A DNA stretch of 64,000 nt. Origin: Saprospiraceae bacterium. GTDB taxonomy: Bacteria > Bacteroidota > Bacteroidia > Chitinophagales > Saprospiraceae. The notes beneath the pieces are model-generated. The model worked only from the letters and a program-made list of their open reading frames with translations, made no database searches and had not been told where the DNA came from. The DNA is taken from positions 124,001 to 188,000 of the forward strand of contig JAJCYH010000012.1 of assembly GCA_029262995.1 (NCBI GenBank), given 5' to 3'. Positions 9,470 through 17,770 of this stretch are shown one piece after another. Positions within the stretch are counted from its first letter, which is position 1; each line of letters begins with the position of its first letter. A program made the position numbers and the translations under genes.

Positions 9470-9488
9470 TGTTTCACATAATGAAACA
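9470..9488. promoter_or_regulatory. Perfect palindrome at the head of the kynurenine operon, likely IclR operator
   Basis: TGTTTCACATAATGAAACA has 7-bp perfect arms around a 5-bp spacer. It covers the first possible ATG (9481) of the decarboxylase gene, which suggests the true start is ATG 9499 and the palindrome is in the leader or promoter. IclR-family proteins usually bind palindromes of about this size near the genes they control, and an IclR gene is second in this operon. Confidence 0.55.
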
Positions 9489-9498
9489 CAAGGCATAT

Positions 9499-10260
9499 AT
9501 GAATTATAGTAAAATATCAGGAATATTAGATAAAGCAGCAAGTATTGCAAAACCTGTCGAGCAAGTCTCATCTTATCGAAATATTAATCTTGAAGAAGCC
9601 TATGGCATCCAATGTTTAAGTATCGGCAGGCGCTACAAGCGGGCTGAACGTTTTGTGGGCATCAAATTGGGATTTACAAGTAAGGCCAAAATGGAACAAA
9701 TGGGTGTCCATGATCTTATATGGGGTAGGTTGACAGACAGAATGCAATATTTAGCGAATGAGAAAATGGACAGGAGTCAATTCATTCACCCTAGAGCAGA
9801 ACCTGAAGTTGCTTTTTTGCTTAAGAAACCTATCGATAAGGTATTAGATAGAGAATCAGCAAAGGAATATATTGAATCGGTATGTATTGCTATTGAGGTT
9901 ATTGATTCAAGATATAAGAATTTTAAATTTTCTTTAGAAGATGTTGTTGCCGATAACTGTTCTTCTGCTGGATTTATTCTAGGGGAGTGGTTATCTCCTG
10001 ATGTTGATTATCATAATTCTGAAATTGAACTTTGGGTTAACGACGAATTAAAGCAAAAAGGGAATACCAGTGCTATATTGGGAGATCCATTAGAATCATT
10101 TTTGGAAGCGTCCAGAATGATTATGGAAAGCGATGAAGATATTGATGCTGGCGATATAGTTTTGGCAGGTGCTGCAACAGCGGCAGAATATATAGATTCT
10201 GGGATGAAGGTTGAGGCCAAATCACCACAATTAGGTTCCGTAATTCTGGATATCGATTAG
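9499..10260 (+). CDS. 2-oxo-3-hexenedioate (4-oxalocrotonate) decarboxylase
   Basis: Member of the 2-keto-4-pentenoate hydratase/decarboxylase family (FAH superfamily), about 253 residues, with FVGIKLGFTSKAKM, the metal-site region IHPRAEPEVAF and the closing block GDIVLAGAATAAEYI. In the 2-aminomuconate branch of 3-hydroxyanthranilate breakdown this enzyme makes 2-oxopent-4-enoate plus CO2 from 4-oxalocrotonate. The sequence could also be the sister hydratase; the operon needs both and shows only one. ATG 9499 is chosen because ATG 9481 sits inside the palindrome; an earlier TTG (9469) also exists. It is followed after 1 bp by the iclR gene and is the first gene of the nine-gene unit. Confidence 0.82.
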   Translation: MNYSKISGILDKAASIAKPVEQVSSYRNINLEEAYGIQCLSIGRRYKRAERFVGIKLGFTSKAKMEQMGVHDLIWGRLTDRMQYLANEKMDRSQFIHPRAEPEVAFLLKKPIDKVLDRESAKEYIESVCIAIEVIDSRYKNFKFSLEDVVADNCSSAGFILGEWLSPDVDYHNSEIELWVNDELKQKGNTSAILGDPLESFLEASRMIMESDEDIDAGDIVLAGAATAAEYIDSGMKVEAKSPQLGSVILDID

Positions 10261-10261
10261 G

Positions 10262-11035
10262 ATGAATGCCAGCGGAATAAATAATAGTGTTGTAAAAGCA
10301 TTTACGCTTCTGGAATATTTCTCCGGATCCAAAACCCAATGGGGTGTAAGGGAAATGGCGAGACATTTAGGTGTGCATGAGAGTACCACATATCGTCTTA
10401 TGGCAACACTTGAATCTTTAGGTGTGTTGTATAAGAACCCTGAAAATGACAAATATGCATTAGGGTTAAAATTATATGATCTGGGGCATAGAGTTAAAGT
10501 ATTTGAAACACTCGTTCAATTGTCACATCCTGAGCTTCAAAAACTGTCGGATGAAATAGAAGAAACCGTCCATCTTGGCATTTGGCATAAGGATGAAGTT
10601 TTAATGATCGATAAGGTAGAAGGAGAAAAGGGGCTTAGGTTAAATTCGAGGATAGGACAATCAAGCCCGATTCATTGTACTGGTTTGGGAAAAACATTAC
10701 TTGCATTTCGAGAGGATTGTTTTGTAGATATACTATTTGGTAATGGTGAATTAGAAGTATATACGCCATTTACGCTGTCTTCAAAAACCATGCTTCAGGA
10801 AAACCTTAAACTAATCAGGAATCAACAATTCGCTATTGACCGACAGGAATTCGAATTAGGTTTAATCTGTGTTTCTGTTCCGGTGTTTAATAAGGATGGA
10901 GAAATTATAGCGGCATTAAGTGCTGCAGGACCTTCGGATCGATTTAAAGAATCACATTTGAATAATTATGTATCCATTCTAAAGGAAGGAGCGGATAGGA
11001 TTAAAAATAAAATTGGAAATTTTAAAGCAAGATAA
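10262..11035 (+). CDS. IclR family transcriptional regulator of tryptophan catabolism
   Basis: 257 residues. The N-terminal winged helix (about residues 7-65) has VVKAFTLLEYF and VREMARHLGVHESTTYRLMATLESLG; the IclR effector-binding domain (about 75-250) carries HLGIWHKDEVLMIDKVEG and SSPIHCTGLGKTLLAF. IclR proteins are dimer/tetramer repressors or activators that respond to aromatic or central metabolites. Being second gene of the operon, 1 bp after the decarboxylase and 2 bp before tryptophan dioxygenase, it probably controls its own unit; the ligand may be kynurenine, anthranilate-type or muconate compounds (inference). Confidence 0.92.
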   Translation: MNASGINNSVVKAFTLLEYFSGSKTQWGVREMARHLGVHESTTYRLMATLESLGVLYKNPENDKYALGLKLYDLGHRVKVFETLVQLSHPELQKLSDEIEETVHLGIWHKDEVLMIDKVEGEKGLRLNSRIGQSSPIHCTGLGKTLLAFREDCFVDILFGNGELEVYTPFTLSSKTMLQENLKLIRNQQFAIDRQEFELGLICVSVPVFNKDGEIIAALSAAGPSDRFKESHLNNYVSILKEGADRIKNKIGNFKAR

Positions 11036-11037
11036 AT

Positions 11038-12153
11038 ATGGAAGCTGCAAATGAAAAATACTCAACAATACATTACAGGAATTACCTACAATTGGATAAA
11101 ATCTTATCTGCACAGACTTTAAGAAGTTCTGAAGTAGAGGAGAAGCCCGCTCATGAAGAGATGTTATTTATAATCGTCCATCAAGTATATGAATTGTGGT
11201 TCAAACAAATCATCCATGAATTGGAATCTGTTGTAGAAATGTTCCGACAGGACAAAATAGACGAAAGCAATATGGGTACTTGCATTGGAAGGTTGGAAAG
11301 AGTGATTGATATTCAGAAAATATTAATTGAGCAGATAGGCATAATGGAAACCATGACACCATTGGATTTTCTTGATTTCAGAAAATATTTATTCCCTGCT
11401 TCGGGGTTTCAAAGTTTCCAGTTTAGAAAAGTTGAAAATTTGTTGGGTCTGGAGTCAACGCAACGAATGACCTATAATGGATGTCCATATAGCAGTGTGT
11501 TCAGCGAAGACCGTCAGGCGATGTTAAAGAAGTTGGAAGATGATACCTCCCTTTTTGAGGCTGTTGAAGACTGGTTAGAAAGAACACCTTTTTTAAAAAT
11601 TGGTGATTTTAATTTTCTTGAAGAATATAAAAAGTCTGTGGAACGAATGCTGCAATTTGAAAAGAAAGCAATAAATGAATCTAATTATTTGACAGATGAA
11701 GAAAAGCATATGAGAGTCAATATGCTTGAAGGTACAGATAACTATTTTAATATTATTTTGGACCCAGATAAATATAAGGAGCTTCAGAATAAGGGCGAAG
11801 TCAGGATGAGCTATAAATCCATGATTGCAGCCTTATTGATTAACCTTTATAGGGATGAACCATTATTGCATTTGCCATTCAAATTGTTAACATGTATCAT
11901 TGAGATTGACGATCATTTGACGACATGGAGATACAGGCATGCACAAATGGTATTAAGGATGCTAGGAAATAAAATGGGAACTGGAGGGTCTTCAGGTCAT
12001 GACTATCTAAATGCAACGGCACAAAAGCATATGATTTTTAAAGACCTTCATAGTATATCAACATTATTGATTCCAAGGTCCGAGCTGCCTGTTTTACCAA
12101 CTGAGTTAAAAAGAAAATTAAGTTTTTATTACAGTAATATTTCTAACAATTAG
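11038..12153 (+). CDS. kynA: Tryptophan 2,3-dioxygenase (animal-like length)
   Basis: Heme dioxygenase opening the indole ring of L-Trp to N-formylkynurenine. Key residues are all visible: distal His48 in VHQVYELWFKQ, substrate-carboxylate Arg115 in DFLDFRKYLFPASGFQS, proximal heme His301 in WRYRHAQMVLRMLG, and the GTGGSSG loop just after. At 371 residues it is closer to animal TDOs (about 380-405) than to many bacterial ones (about 280-300), and local sequence (NYLQLDKILSAQ, MLFIIVHQ, GNKMGTGGSSG) also resembles the animal enzymes. Starts 2 bp after iclR and ends 2 bp before the aldehyde dehydrogenase gene. Confidence 0.97.
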   Translation: MEAANEKYSTIHYRNYLQLDKILSAQTLRSSEVEEKPAHEEMLFIIVHQVYELWFKQIIHELESVVEMFRQDKIDESNMGTCIGRLERVIDIQKILIEQIGIMETMTPLDFLDFRKYLFPASGFQSFQFRKVENLLGLESTQRMTYNGCPYSSVFSEDRQAMLKKLEDDTSLFEAVEDWLERTPFLKIGDFNFLEEYKKSVERMLQFEKKAINESNYLTDEEKHMRVNMLEGTDNYFNIILDPDKYKELQNKGEVRMSYKSMIAALLINLYRDEPLLHLPFKLLTCIIEIDDHLTTWRYRHAQMVLRMLGNKMGTGGSSGHDYLNATAQKHMIFKDLHSISTLLIPRSELPVLPTELKRKLSFYYSNISNN

Positions 12154-12155
12154 AA

Positions 12156-13592
12156 ATGATTGAGATACAGAATTATATCAATGGAGAACTAAGACCACCA
12201 CATAGCAAGGAATATCTTGATGTATTTAATCCTTCTAAGGGTGAAGTTTATGCCAAGGCTCCTTCTTCCGATCTCAAAGATGCGGAATCTGCGGTTGAAT
12301 CCGCCCGTTTGGCTTTTAAAAAATGGTCATCAAGTTCATCGGAATATCGGTCAGAGATAATGCTAAGGATTGCAGATTTAATAGATCAGAAACACGAAGA
12401 GCTTGCACAAGCAGAAAGCAAAGATAACGGTAAGCCAATATGGTTGGCTCGAATGGTTGATATACCAAGAGCATCAGCAAATTTCAGATTCTTTGCGAAA
12501 GCAATAACACAGTTTTCTTCACATGCCTATGAAATGCCTGGTGCAATAAATTATACGATTAGACAGCCTCTAGGTGTGGTAAGCTGTATTTCGCCCTGGA
12601 ATCTTCCTTTGTATTTATTCAGTTGGAAGATTGCCCCTGCTCTTGCTGCAGGGAATACTGTTGTTGGTAAGCCTTCCGAAGTGACTCCAATGACAGCATA
12701 TTTATTATCTAGAATTTGTATTGAGGCAGGACTTCCTCCAGGCGTATTGAATATAGTTCATGGAAGAGGTGATAAACTGGGAGAAGTGCTTAATGCTCAT
12801 AAACGTATAAAAGCAATTTCGTTTACGGGAAGTACAAGAGTCGGAGGGGAAATTGCAAAGACAGCAGCACCTTTGTTTAAGAAGTTGTCTCTTGAGATGG
12901 GTGGTAAAAACCCAAATATCATTTTCGCAGATTGTGACTATGAAAAAATGATAAAAAATACTATCCGTTCATCATTTGGAAATCAGGGGCAGATATGTTT
13001 GTGTGGCTCAAGAATTTTGGTGGAGAGAAGCATTTATGAGCAATTTAAAAGTGATTTTGTTAAAATTGCCCAAAACCTTACCCCTGGTCCTGCGCACCTT
13101 GAAACAAGTAAGATGGGAGCAATAGTTTCTAAAGAACATTATGAAAAGATACTTTCTTATATTGAAATTGCCAAGGAGGAAGGCGGCAAGATTCTTTGTG
13201 GTGGTTATGCCGTTCATCCTGAAGGTTTCGAGTCAGGATACTATATTGCACCAACTATTGTAGAAGGACTTGACCAAAATTGCCGTAGCAATCAGGAAGA
13301 AGTATTTGGTCCTTTTGTAACCATACAAGCATTTGATACTGAGGAAGAAGCAATAGAAATGGCAAATGCTACACAATACGGACTTTCTGCAACAATATGG
13401 ACACAGAATCTTTCAAGAGCTCATCTGATGGCAAAGAAAGTAGAGGCTGGAATTGTGTGGATCAATACTTGGCTGTTAAGAGATTTAAGAACACCATTTG
13501 GTGGAATCAAACAATCGGGTGTAGGTAGAGAAGGAGGCTTTGATGCCTTGGAGTTTTTTACGGAACCAAAAAATGTTTGTATTGAATTTTAA
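12156..13592 (+). CDS. 2-aminomuconate 6-semialdehyde dehydrogenase
   Basis: NAD-dependent aldehyde dehydrogenase of 478 residues. Visible: ISPWNLPLYLFSWKIAPALAAGNT, the cofactor motif SFTGSTRVGG, the catalytic Glu in LEMGGKNPN, and the catalytic Cys in NQGQICLCGSR. In the operon it should oxidise 2-aminomuconate semialdehyde, made by the ACMS decarboxylase encoded next, to 2-aminomuconate, diverting flux from NAD synthesis to carbon recovery. The family also includes 2-hydroxymuconic semialdehyde dehydrogenases; context favours the amino substrate. Confidence 0.9.
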   Translation: MIEIQNYINGELRPPHSKEYLDVFNPSKGEVYAKAPSSDLKDAESAVESARLAFKKWSSSSSEYRSEIMLRIADLIDQKHEELAQAESKDNGKPIWLARMVDIPRASANFRFFAKAITQFSSHAYEMPGAINYTIRQPLGVVSCISPWNLPLYLFSWKIAPALAAGNTVVGKPSEVTPMTAYLLSRICIEAGLPPGVLNIVHGRGDKLGEVLNAHKRIKAISFTGSTRVGGEIAKTAAPLFKKLSLEMGGKNPNIIFADCDYEKMIKNTIRSSFGNQGQICLCGSRILVERSIYEQFKSDFVKIAQNLTPGPAHLETSKMGAIVSKEHYEKILSYIEIAKEEGGKILCGGYAVHPEGFESGYYIAPTIVEGLDQNCRSNQEEVFGPFVTIQAFDTEEEAIEMANATQYGLSATIWTQNLSRAHLMAKKVEAGIVWINTWLLRDLRTPFGGIKQSGVGREGGFDALEFFTEPKNVCIEF

Positions 13593-13603
13593 TCTTAAGT
13601 AAT

Positions 13604-14674
13604 ATGAGAATTAACGGGCATTCCCACCTTTTACCATACCCTGAAAACATTCCTTCATTCATGAAGGAAAAGGAGATCTTTTGGGTCGATGATGAGCGAA
13701 AATATATGCTTCAGAAAGACTGGAAAAGACCGGTCACACATCCCAGCTTTTTTCTTGACGAAAAATTGGAGTGGATGGAGAGAAATAAAATTGACCATGC
13801 AGTTGTATTAACGCTTTCCCAATTATATGGCAATGGATTGCGACTTGAAGAGATGAAACAAGCGTTGAAGTTTCAAAATGATTTTAACGCTAAAGTACAA
13901 CAGGATAACAATGAAAAATTTACTTGTGGATTTGTTTTGCATTGTGGATTTGTGCGAAGCGCACTTTGGGAAATGGAAAGGTGTGTTGAACAATTGGGAC
14001 TGCGAGTGCTGTGCTTACCAACACATTATATGGACTCTATTGGTACTTGGAGAAGCATTTTTGACAAAGAAGTAGAACCTGTTTTTGAACAAGCAGATAA
14101 ATATGGGTTGGCCGTGGAAATTCATCCTTATGATGGTGAAAAATTTATTCAGCTTGAAAATACGGCATGGAGGTTTCACTTGGTTTGGATGCTTGCCCAA
14201 TGCGCTGATGCATATCATTTTTATACCTTGAATAATTTCCAAGAACGGTTCAAAAATATGCGTGTTTGTTTTGCACATGGTGGACAACTTGCTCAGATGA
14301 ACCTTGGAAGAAGGATACAAGGGTTTGATGGCCGTCCTGATTTATTTGAAGGGAAAACACATCCTCGAAAAGCGGTAGCTCATCCAAACATATTTTTTGA
14401 CACTCTTGTTCATGATTGTGATTCTTTGGAATTAATGATTAGAAGAAATGGAACACACCAAATTATCATGGGACTTGATGATCCATATCCACTGGGAGAA
14501 ATGGAAAGTGAACGTCAATCTTCGTATCCAGGAAAACTCCTCGACTTGGCAAAAGAAAGAGGTATTATCGATGAGAAACAATATGATGAAATTTGGTGTG
14601 ATAATGTATTAAAATGGTTGGGTATCGAACGTGCAGACCAGATTAAGGAAATGATTAGTAAAAACCAGAACTAG
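13604..14674 (+). CDS. 2-amino-3-carboxymuconate-6-semialdehyde decarboxylase (ACMSD)
   Basis: Amidohydrolase-superfamily TIM barrel of 356 residues. Metal ligands of the ACMSD group can be read off: His6 and His8 (NGHSHLLP), a later His in VEIHPYDG, a catalytic His in CFAHGGQL, and the Asp in IMGLDDPYPLGE. It removes CO2 from the unstable ring-opened product of 3-hydroxyanthranilate and so decides between quinolinate/NAD formation and full oxidation. Eleven bp follow the dehydrogenase gene and 4 bp precede kynureninase. Confidence 0.93.
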   Translation: MRINGHSHLLPYPENIPSFMKEKEIFWVDDERKYMLQKDWKRPVTHPSFFLDEKLEWMERNKIDHAVVLTLSQLYGNGLRLEEMKQALKFQNDFNAKVQQDNNEKFTCGFVLHCGFVRSALWEMERCVEQLGLRVLCLPTHYMDSIGTWRSIFDKEVEPVFEQADKYGLAVEIHPYDGEKFIQLENTAWRFHLVWMLAQCADAYHFYTLNNFQERFKNMRVCFAHGGQLAQMNLGRRIQGFDGRPDLFEGKTHPRKAVAHPNIFFDTLVHDCDSLELMIRRNGTHQIIMGLDDPYPLGEMESERQSSYPGKLLDLAKERGIIDEKQYDEIWCDNVLKWLGIERADQIKEMISKNQN

Positions 14675-14678
14675 ATTC

Positions 14679-15950
14679 ATGTACGAAAATAATTTAGACT
14701 TTGCTCAGTTGGAAGATCAAAATGACGACCTGAGAAAATTCAGGGAACGCTTTCATATTCCTACACGGTCTAACGGTGAGGAACATATTTATATGTGTGG
14801 GAATTCATTAGGACTACAGCCAAAGGCTTGTAAGGAATATTTAAATCAAGAGCTGGAGGATTGGAAAAACTATGGTGTAGAAGGACACTTTAAGGCCAAA
14901 CACCCATGGATGCCCTATCACGAATTTCTTACGGAGGCCATGGCAAAAGTCGTTGGTGCCAAAAGTCATGAAGTTGTTGTCATGAATACTTTGACGGTTA
15001 ATTTGCATTTAATGATGGTTTCTTTTTACAGACCAACAATTAAACGTCATAAGATATTGATTGAATACGATGCCTTTCCTTCTGATAAGTATGCAGTAAG
15101 CTCGCAATTAAGATATCATGGTTATGATCCTAAAGATTCAATGATTGAATTAAAGGCTAGAGAAAATGAACATTGTTTGAGACATGAAGATATTCTTAAG
15201 ACAATTGGAGAGCAAGGTGATGAGATAGCTTTGGTAATGATTGGCAATACAAATTATTATACGGGTCAATTTTTTAACATGAAAAGTATCACACAGAAAG
15301 CACATGAGAAGGGTTGCTTGGTTGGTTTTGATTGTGCCCATGGTGCAGGGAATGTAGATTTGGATTTACATAATTCAGGAATTGATTTTGCTGTTTGGTG
15401 TAGCTATAAATATTTAAATTCTGGACCAGGAAGTCTAGGTGGTTGTTTTGTACATGAACGCCATGCAAATTCTAATGATATTCCAAGATTTGAAGGGTGG
15501 TGGGGACACAATAAGGAAACCCGATTTGCTATGCGAGATGGCTTTGAGCCAATATATGGTGTTGAAGCATGGCAATTAAGTAATCCACCAATTTTGTCAA
15601 TGGCTGCGATAATGTCTTCTATAGACATTTTTGCAGAAGCAGGAATAAAAAACTTAAGAAAAAAGTCTGTTAGGTTAACAGCTTATCTCGAATATCTATT
15701 GAATGAAATAATAGATGAAAGGCTTGAAATAATTACACCATCAAATCCTGAAGAGAGAGGCAGTCAGTTATCTCTTAAAATAAAGACAATTGGAAAACAA
15801 GTGTATGATCTAATTGCAGAAAAAGGTGTAATTGCTGACTGGCGTGAACCTGATGTTATTAGAGTGGCACCAACAGCACTTTATAACTCGTATGAAGATG
15901 TTTATAAATTGGCGGCGATAATTAAGATGGAACTTCAGAAGATTAGTTAA
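14679..15950 (+). CDS. kynU: Kynureninase
   Basis: PLP enzyme of 423 residues splitting (3-hydroxy)kynurenine into (3-hydroxy)anthranilate and alanine. Evidence: YMCGNSLGLQPKAC near the N-terminus, the PLP ring-contact region GFDCAHGAGN, the Schiff-base Lys in WCSYKYLNSGPGSLGG, and GWWGH with FEPIYGVEAWQLSNPP. With kynurenine monooxygenase beside it, the natural substrate is probably 3-hydroxykynurenine. Confidence 0.97.
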   Translation: MYENNLDFAQLEDQNDDLRKFRERFHIPTRSNGEEHIYMCGNSLGLQPKACKEYLNQELEDWKNYGVEGHFKAKHPWMPYHEFLTEAMAKVVGAKSHEVVVMNTLTVNLHLMMVSFYRPTIKRHKILIEYDAFPSDKYAVSSQLRYHGYDPKDSMIELKARENEHCLRHEDILKTIGEQGDEIALVMIGNTNYYTGQFFNMKSITQKAHEKGCLVGFDCAHGAGNVDLDLHNSGIDFAVWCSYKYLNSGPGSLGGCFVHERHANSNDIPRFEGWWGHNKETRFAMRDGFEPIYGVEAWQLSNPPILSMAAIMSSIDIFAEAGIKNLRKKSVRLTAYLEYLLNEIIDERLEIITPSNPEERGSQLSLKIKTIGKQVYDLIAEKGVIADWREPDVIRVAPTALYNSYEDVYKLAAIIKMELQKIS

Positions 15951-15967
15951 TTAAAGATTTAAAACAA

Positions 15968-17338
15968 ATGGAGGACTCCAAAAAAATAATCATTGTAGGC
16001 GCAGGCTTGTGTGGTTCTTTACTTGCGCTTAGACTAGTACAGAGAGGATTTAAGGTTGAGCTATTTGAGAAGAGACCAGACATGCGAAGGAAAGAACTTG
16101 ATGCTGGTAGGTCAATAAACCTAGCATTATCTTCAAGAGGATTATGGGCATTGGATAGGGTAGGACTAAAAGACAGAGTTCTTGAAACATGTATCCCTAT
16201 GAAGGGCAGATTGGTTCATCCTATTGATGGCGATGCTTTTTTATCTCCTTATAGTGGAAGGGCAGATGATCATATCAATTCGGTTTCTAGACCTGGATTA
16301 AATGCCTTGTTATTAGACGTTGCAGAACTAAATGATGATATCCAAATAAGATTCGAATGTTCAGTTCAAAAGGTGAATCTTGAACAAGCAAGGGTAGAAG
16401 GCTTTGACCATAAGAATAACTGTTCTTTTAGTTCGCAAGGAGCTATCGTGATTGGTACTGACGGTGCTGGATCTGTCGTAAGAAGAACATTGATGGCTAG
16501 GACTCCGGAATTGTTATTCAACTATTCTCAAGATTTCTTAAGACATGGATATAAGGAACTTAGTATTCTACCTGATAGTAATGGTGGATTTAAGATTGCA
16601 AAGAATGCTTTGCACATTTGGCCTCGAGGTCATTTTATGATAATTGCTCTTCCTAATCTTGATGCTAGTTTTACATTAACCATGTTCCATCCTTATGAAT
16701 CAGAAATCGGTTTTAATAATTTAAAAACTAAAGAGCAGCTGAAAGCATTTTTTGAAAAGTATTATGCGGACCTTTTGCCTTATATCCCTCATTATCAGGA
16801 GGAATATTTTTCAAATCCTGTAGGAAATTTGGGTACAATAAAATGTTACCCTTGGCAGGCTTACGGAAAATGTCTTATCATGGGTGATGCTTCACATGCG
16901 ATTGTTCCCTTTTATGGGCAAGGCATGAATGCCTCTTTTGAAGATGTCAGAGAATTTGATGAATTAATGGATGTACACGGCGATGACTGGGATAAATTAT
17001 TTACATCTTTCCAAGACAAAAGACATAAAAATACCAATGCTATAGCTGATCTTGCTATAGATAACTTTTATGAGATGAGGGATCGTGTAGATGATATTGA
17101 TTTTAAGGAAAAGCGTAAACTGGAAATGCACCTCGAACAGAATTATAAAGAATATTATTCTAAATATTCCATGGTAACTTTCAGGCCTGAATTACCTTAT
17201 GAAAAAGCTATGATTCTAGGAAGGAAACAAGATGAAATCCTGCTCAACATGGTAAGAGACAAAAGCCAAGTGGTTAATGTCGATCGGGTACTGACAAAAA
17301 TTAAGGAACTTCACGAAAATATGCGAAATGAAATCTGA
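15968..17338 (+). CDS. kmo: Kynurenine 3-monooxygenase
   Basis: FAD and NADPH-dependent hydroxylase of 456 residues. The N-terminal dinucleotide fold is IIIVGAGLCGSLLALRL, the middle FAD/NADPH motif is VIGTDGAGSVVRR, and the C-terminal FAD motif is IMGDASHAIVPFYGQGMNASFEDV. It hydroxylates L-kynurenine at C3. No clear C-terminal transmembrane anchor, unlike mitochondrial KMO, so a soluble or peripheral enzyme is expected. Its last 11 bp overlap the following ridA-like gene. Confidence 0.96.
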   Translation: MEDSKKIIIVGAGLCGSLLALRLVQRGFKVELFEKRPDMRRKELDAGRSINLALSSRGLWALDRVGLKDRVLETCIPMKGRLVHPIDGDAFLSPYSGRADDHINSVSRPGLNALLLDVAELNDDIQIRFECSVQKVNLEQARVEGFDHKNNCSFSSQGAIVIGTDGAGSVVRRTLMARTPELLFNYSQDFLRHGYKELSILPDSNGGFKIAKNALHIWPRGHFMIIALPNLDASFTLTMFHPYESEIGFNNLKTKEQLKAFFEKYYADLLPYIPHYQEEYFSNPVGNLGTIKCYPWQAYGKCLIMGDASHAIVPFYGQGMNASFEDVREFDELMDVHGDDWDKLFTSFQDKRHKNTNAIADLAIDNFYEMRDRVDDIDFKEKRKLEMHLEQNYKEYYSKYSMVTFRPELPYEKAMILGRKQDEILLNMVRDKSQVVNVDRVLTKIKELHENMRNEI

Positions 17339-17747
17339 TAGTAAAACTTTAAAAGACAGAGCATTACCCTTAGGTAATTATCCACATGTTAAAAGGGTTG
17401 GAAGTTTTATTTATGTTTCAGGAACAAGTAGTCGAAAATCAGATAATAGTCACGATGGTGCGGAGCTTCAGCAAGATGGATCTTATGCTTTGGACATCAG
17501 AAAACAGACGAAAGCAGTAATTGAAAATATTGGTGTTTTGCTGGAAAGTATGGGCGCAGGACTCGATAATATTATTGATATTACGACATTTCTAGTCGAC
17601 ATGAAGGACTTTAAAGGTTATAATGAAGTATATGGAACGTATTTTGATCATACAGGACCTACACGGACTACAGTTGCGGTAAAGGAGCTGCCTCACCCTA
17701 ACTTGTTAATAGAAATAAAAGCAATTGCATACAAAGTTGAAAACTAA
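17328..17747 (+). CDS. RidA-family 2-aminomuconate deaminase
   Basis: 139-residue YjgF/RidA/UK114 fold protein. The conserved Arg is in GPTRTTVAV and the Glu in LIEIKAIAYK. In pathways that pass through 2-aminomuconate a protein of this family hydrolyses it to 4-oxalocrotonate and ammonia; position in the operon (overlapping kmo by 11 bp, with aminomuconate semialdehyde dehydrogenase upstream) makes that the best call. A general imine deaminase cannot be excluded from sequence alone. Confidence 0.88.
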   Translation: MKSDSKTLKDRALPLGNYPHVKRVGSFIYVSGTSSRKSDNSHDGAELQQDGSYALDIRKQTKAVIENIGVLLESMGAGLDNIIDITTFLVDMKDFKGYNEVYGTYFDHTGPTRTTVAVKELPHPNLLIEIKAIAYKVEN

Positions 17748-17770
17748 ACACATAACCAACTAATATTACA

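Noticed and set aside
9469-9480. TTG 9469 as start of the decarboxylase gene
   Set aside because: It would put the palindrome fully inside the coding region, and family members begin nearer to ATG 9499.
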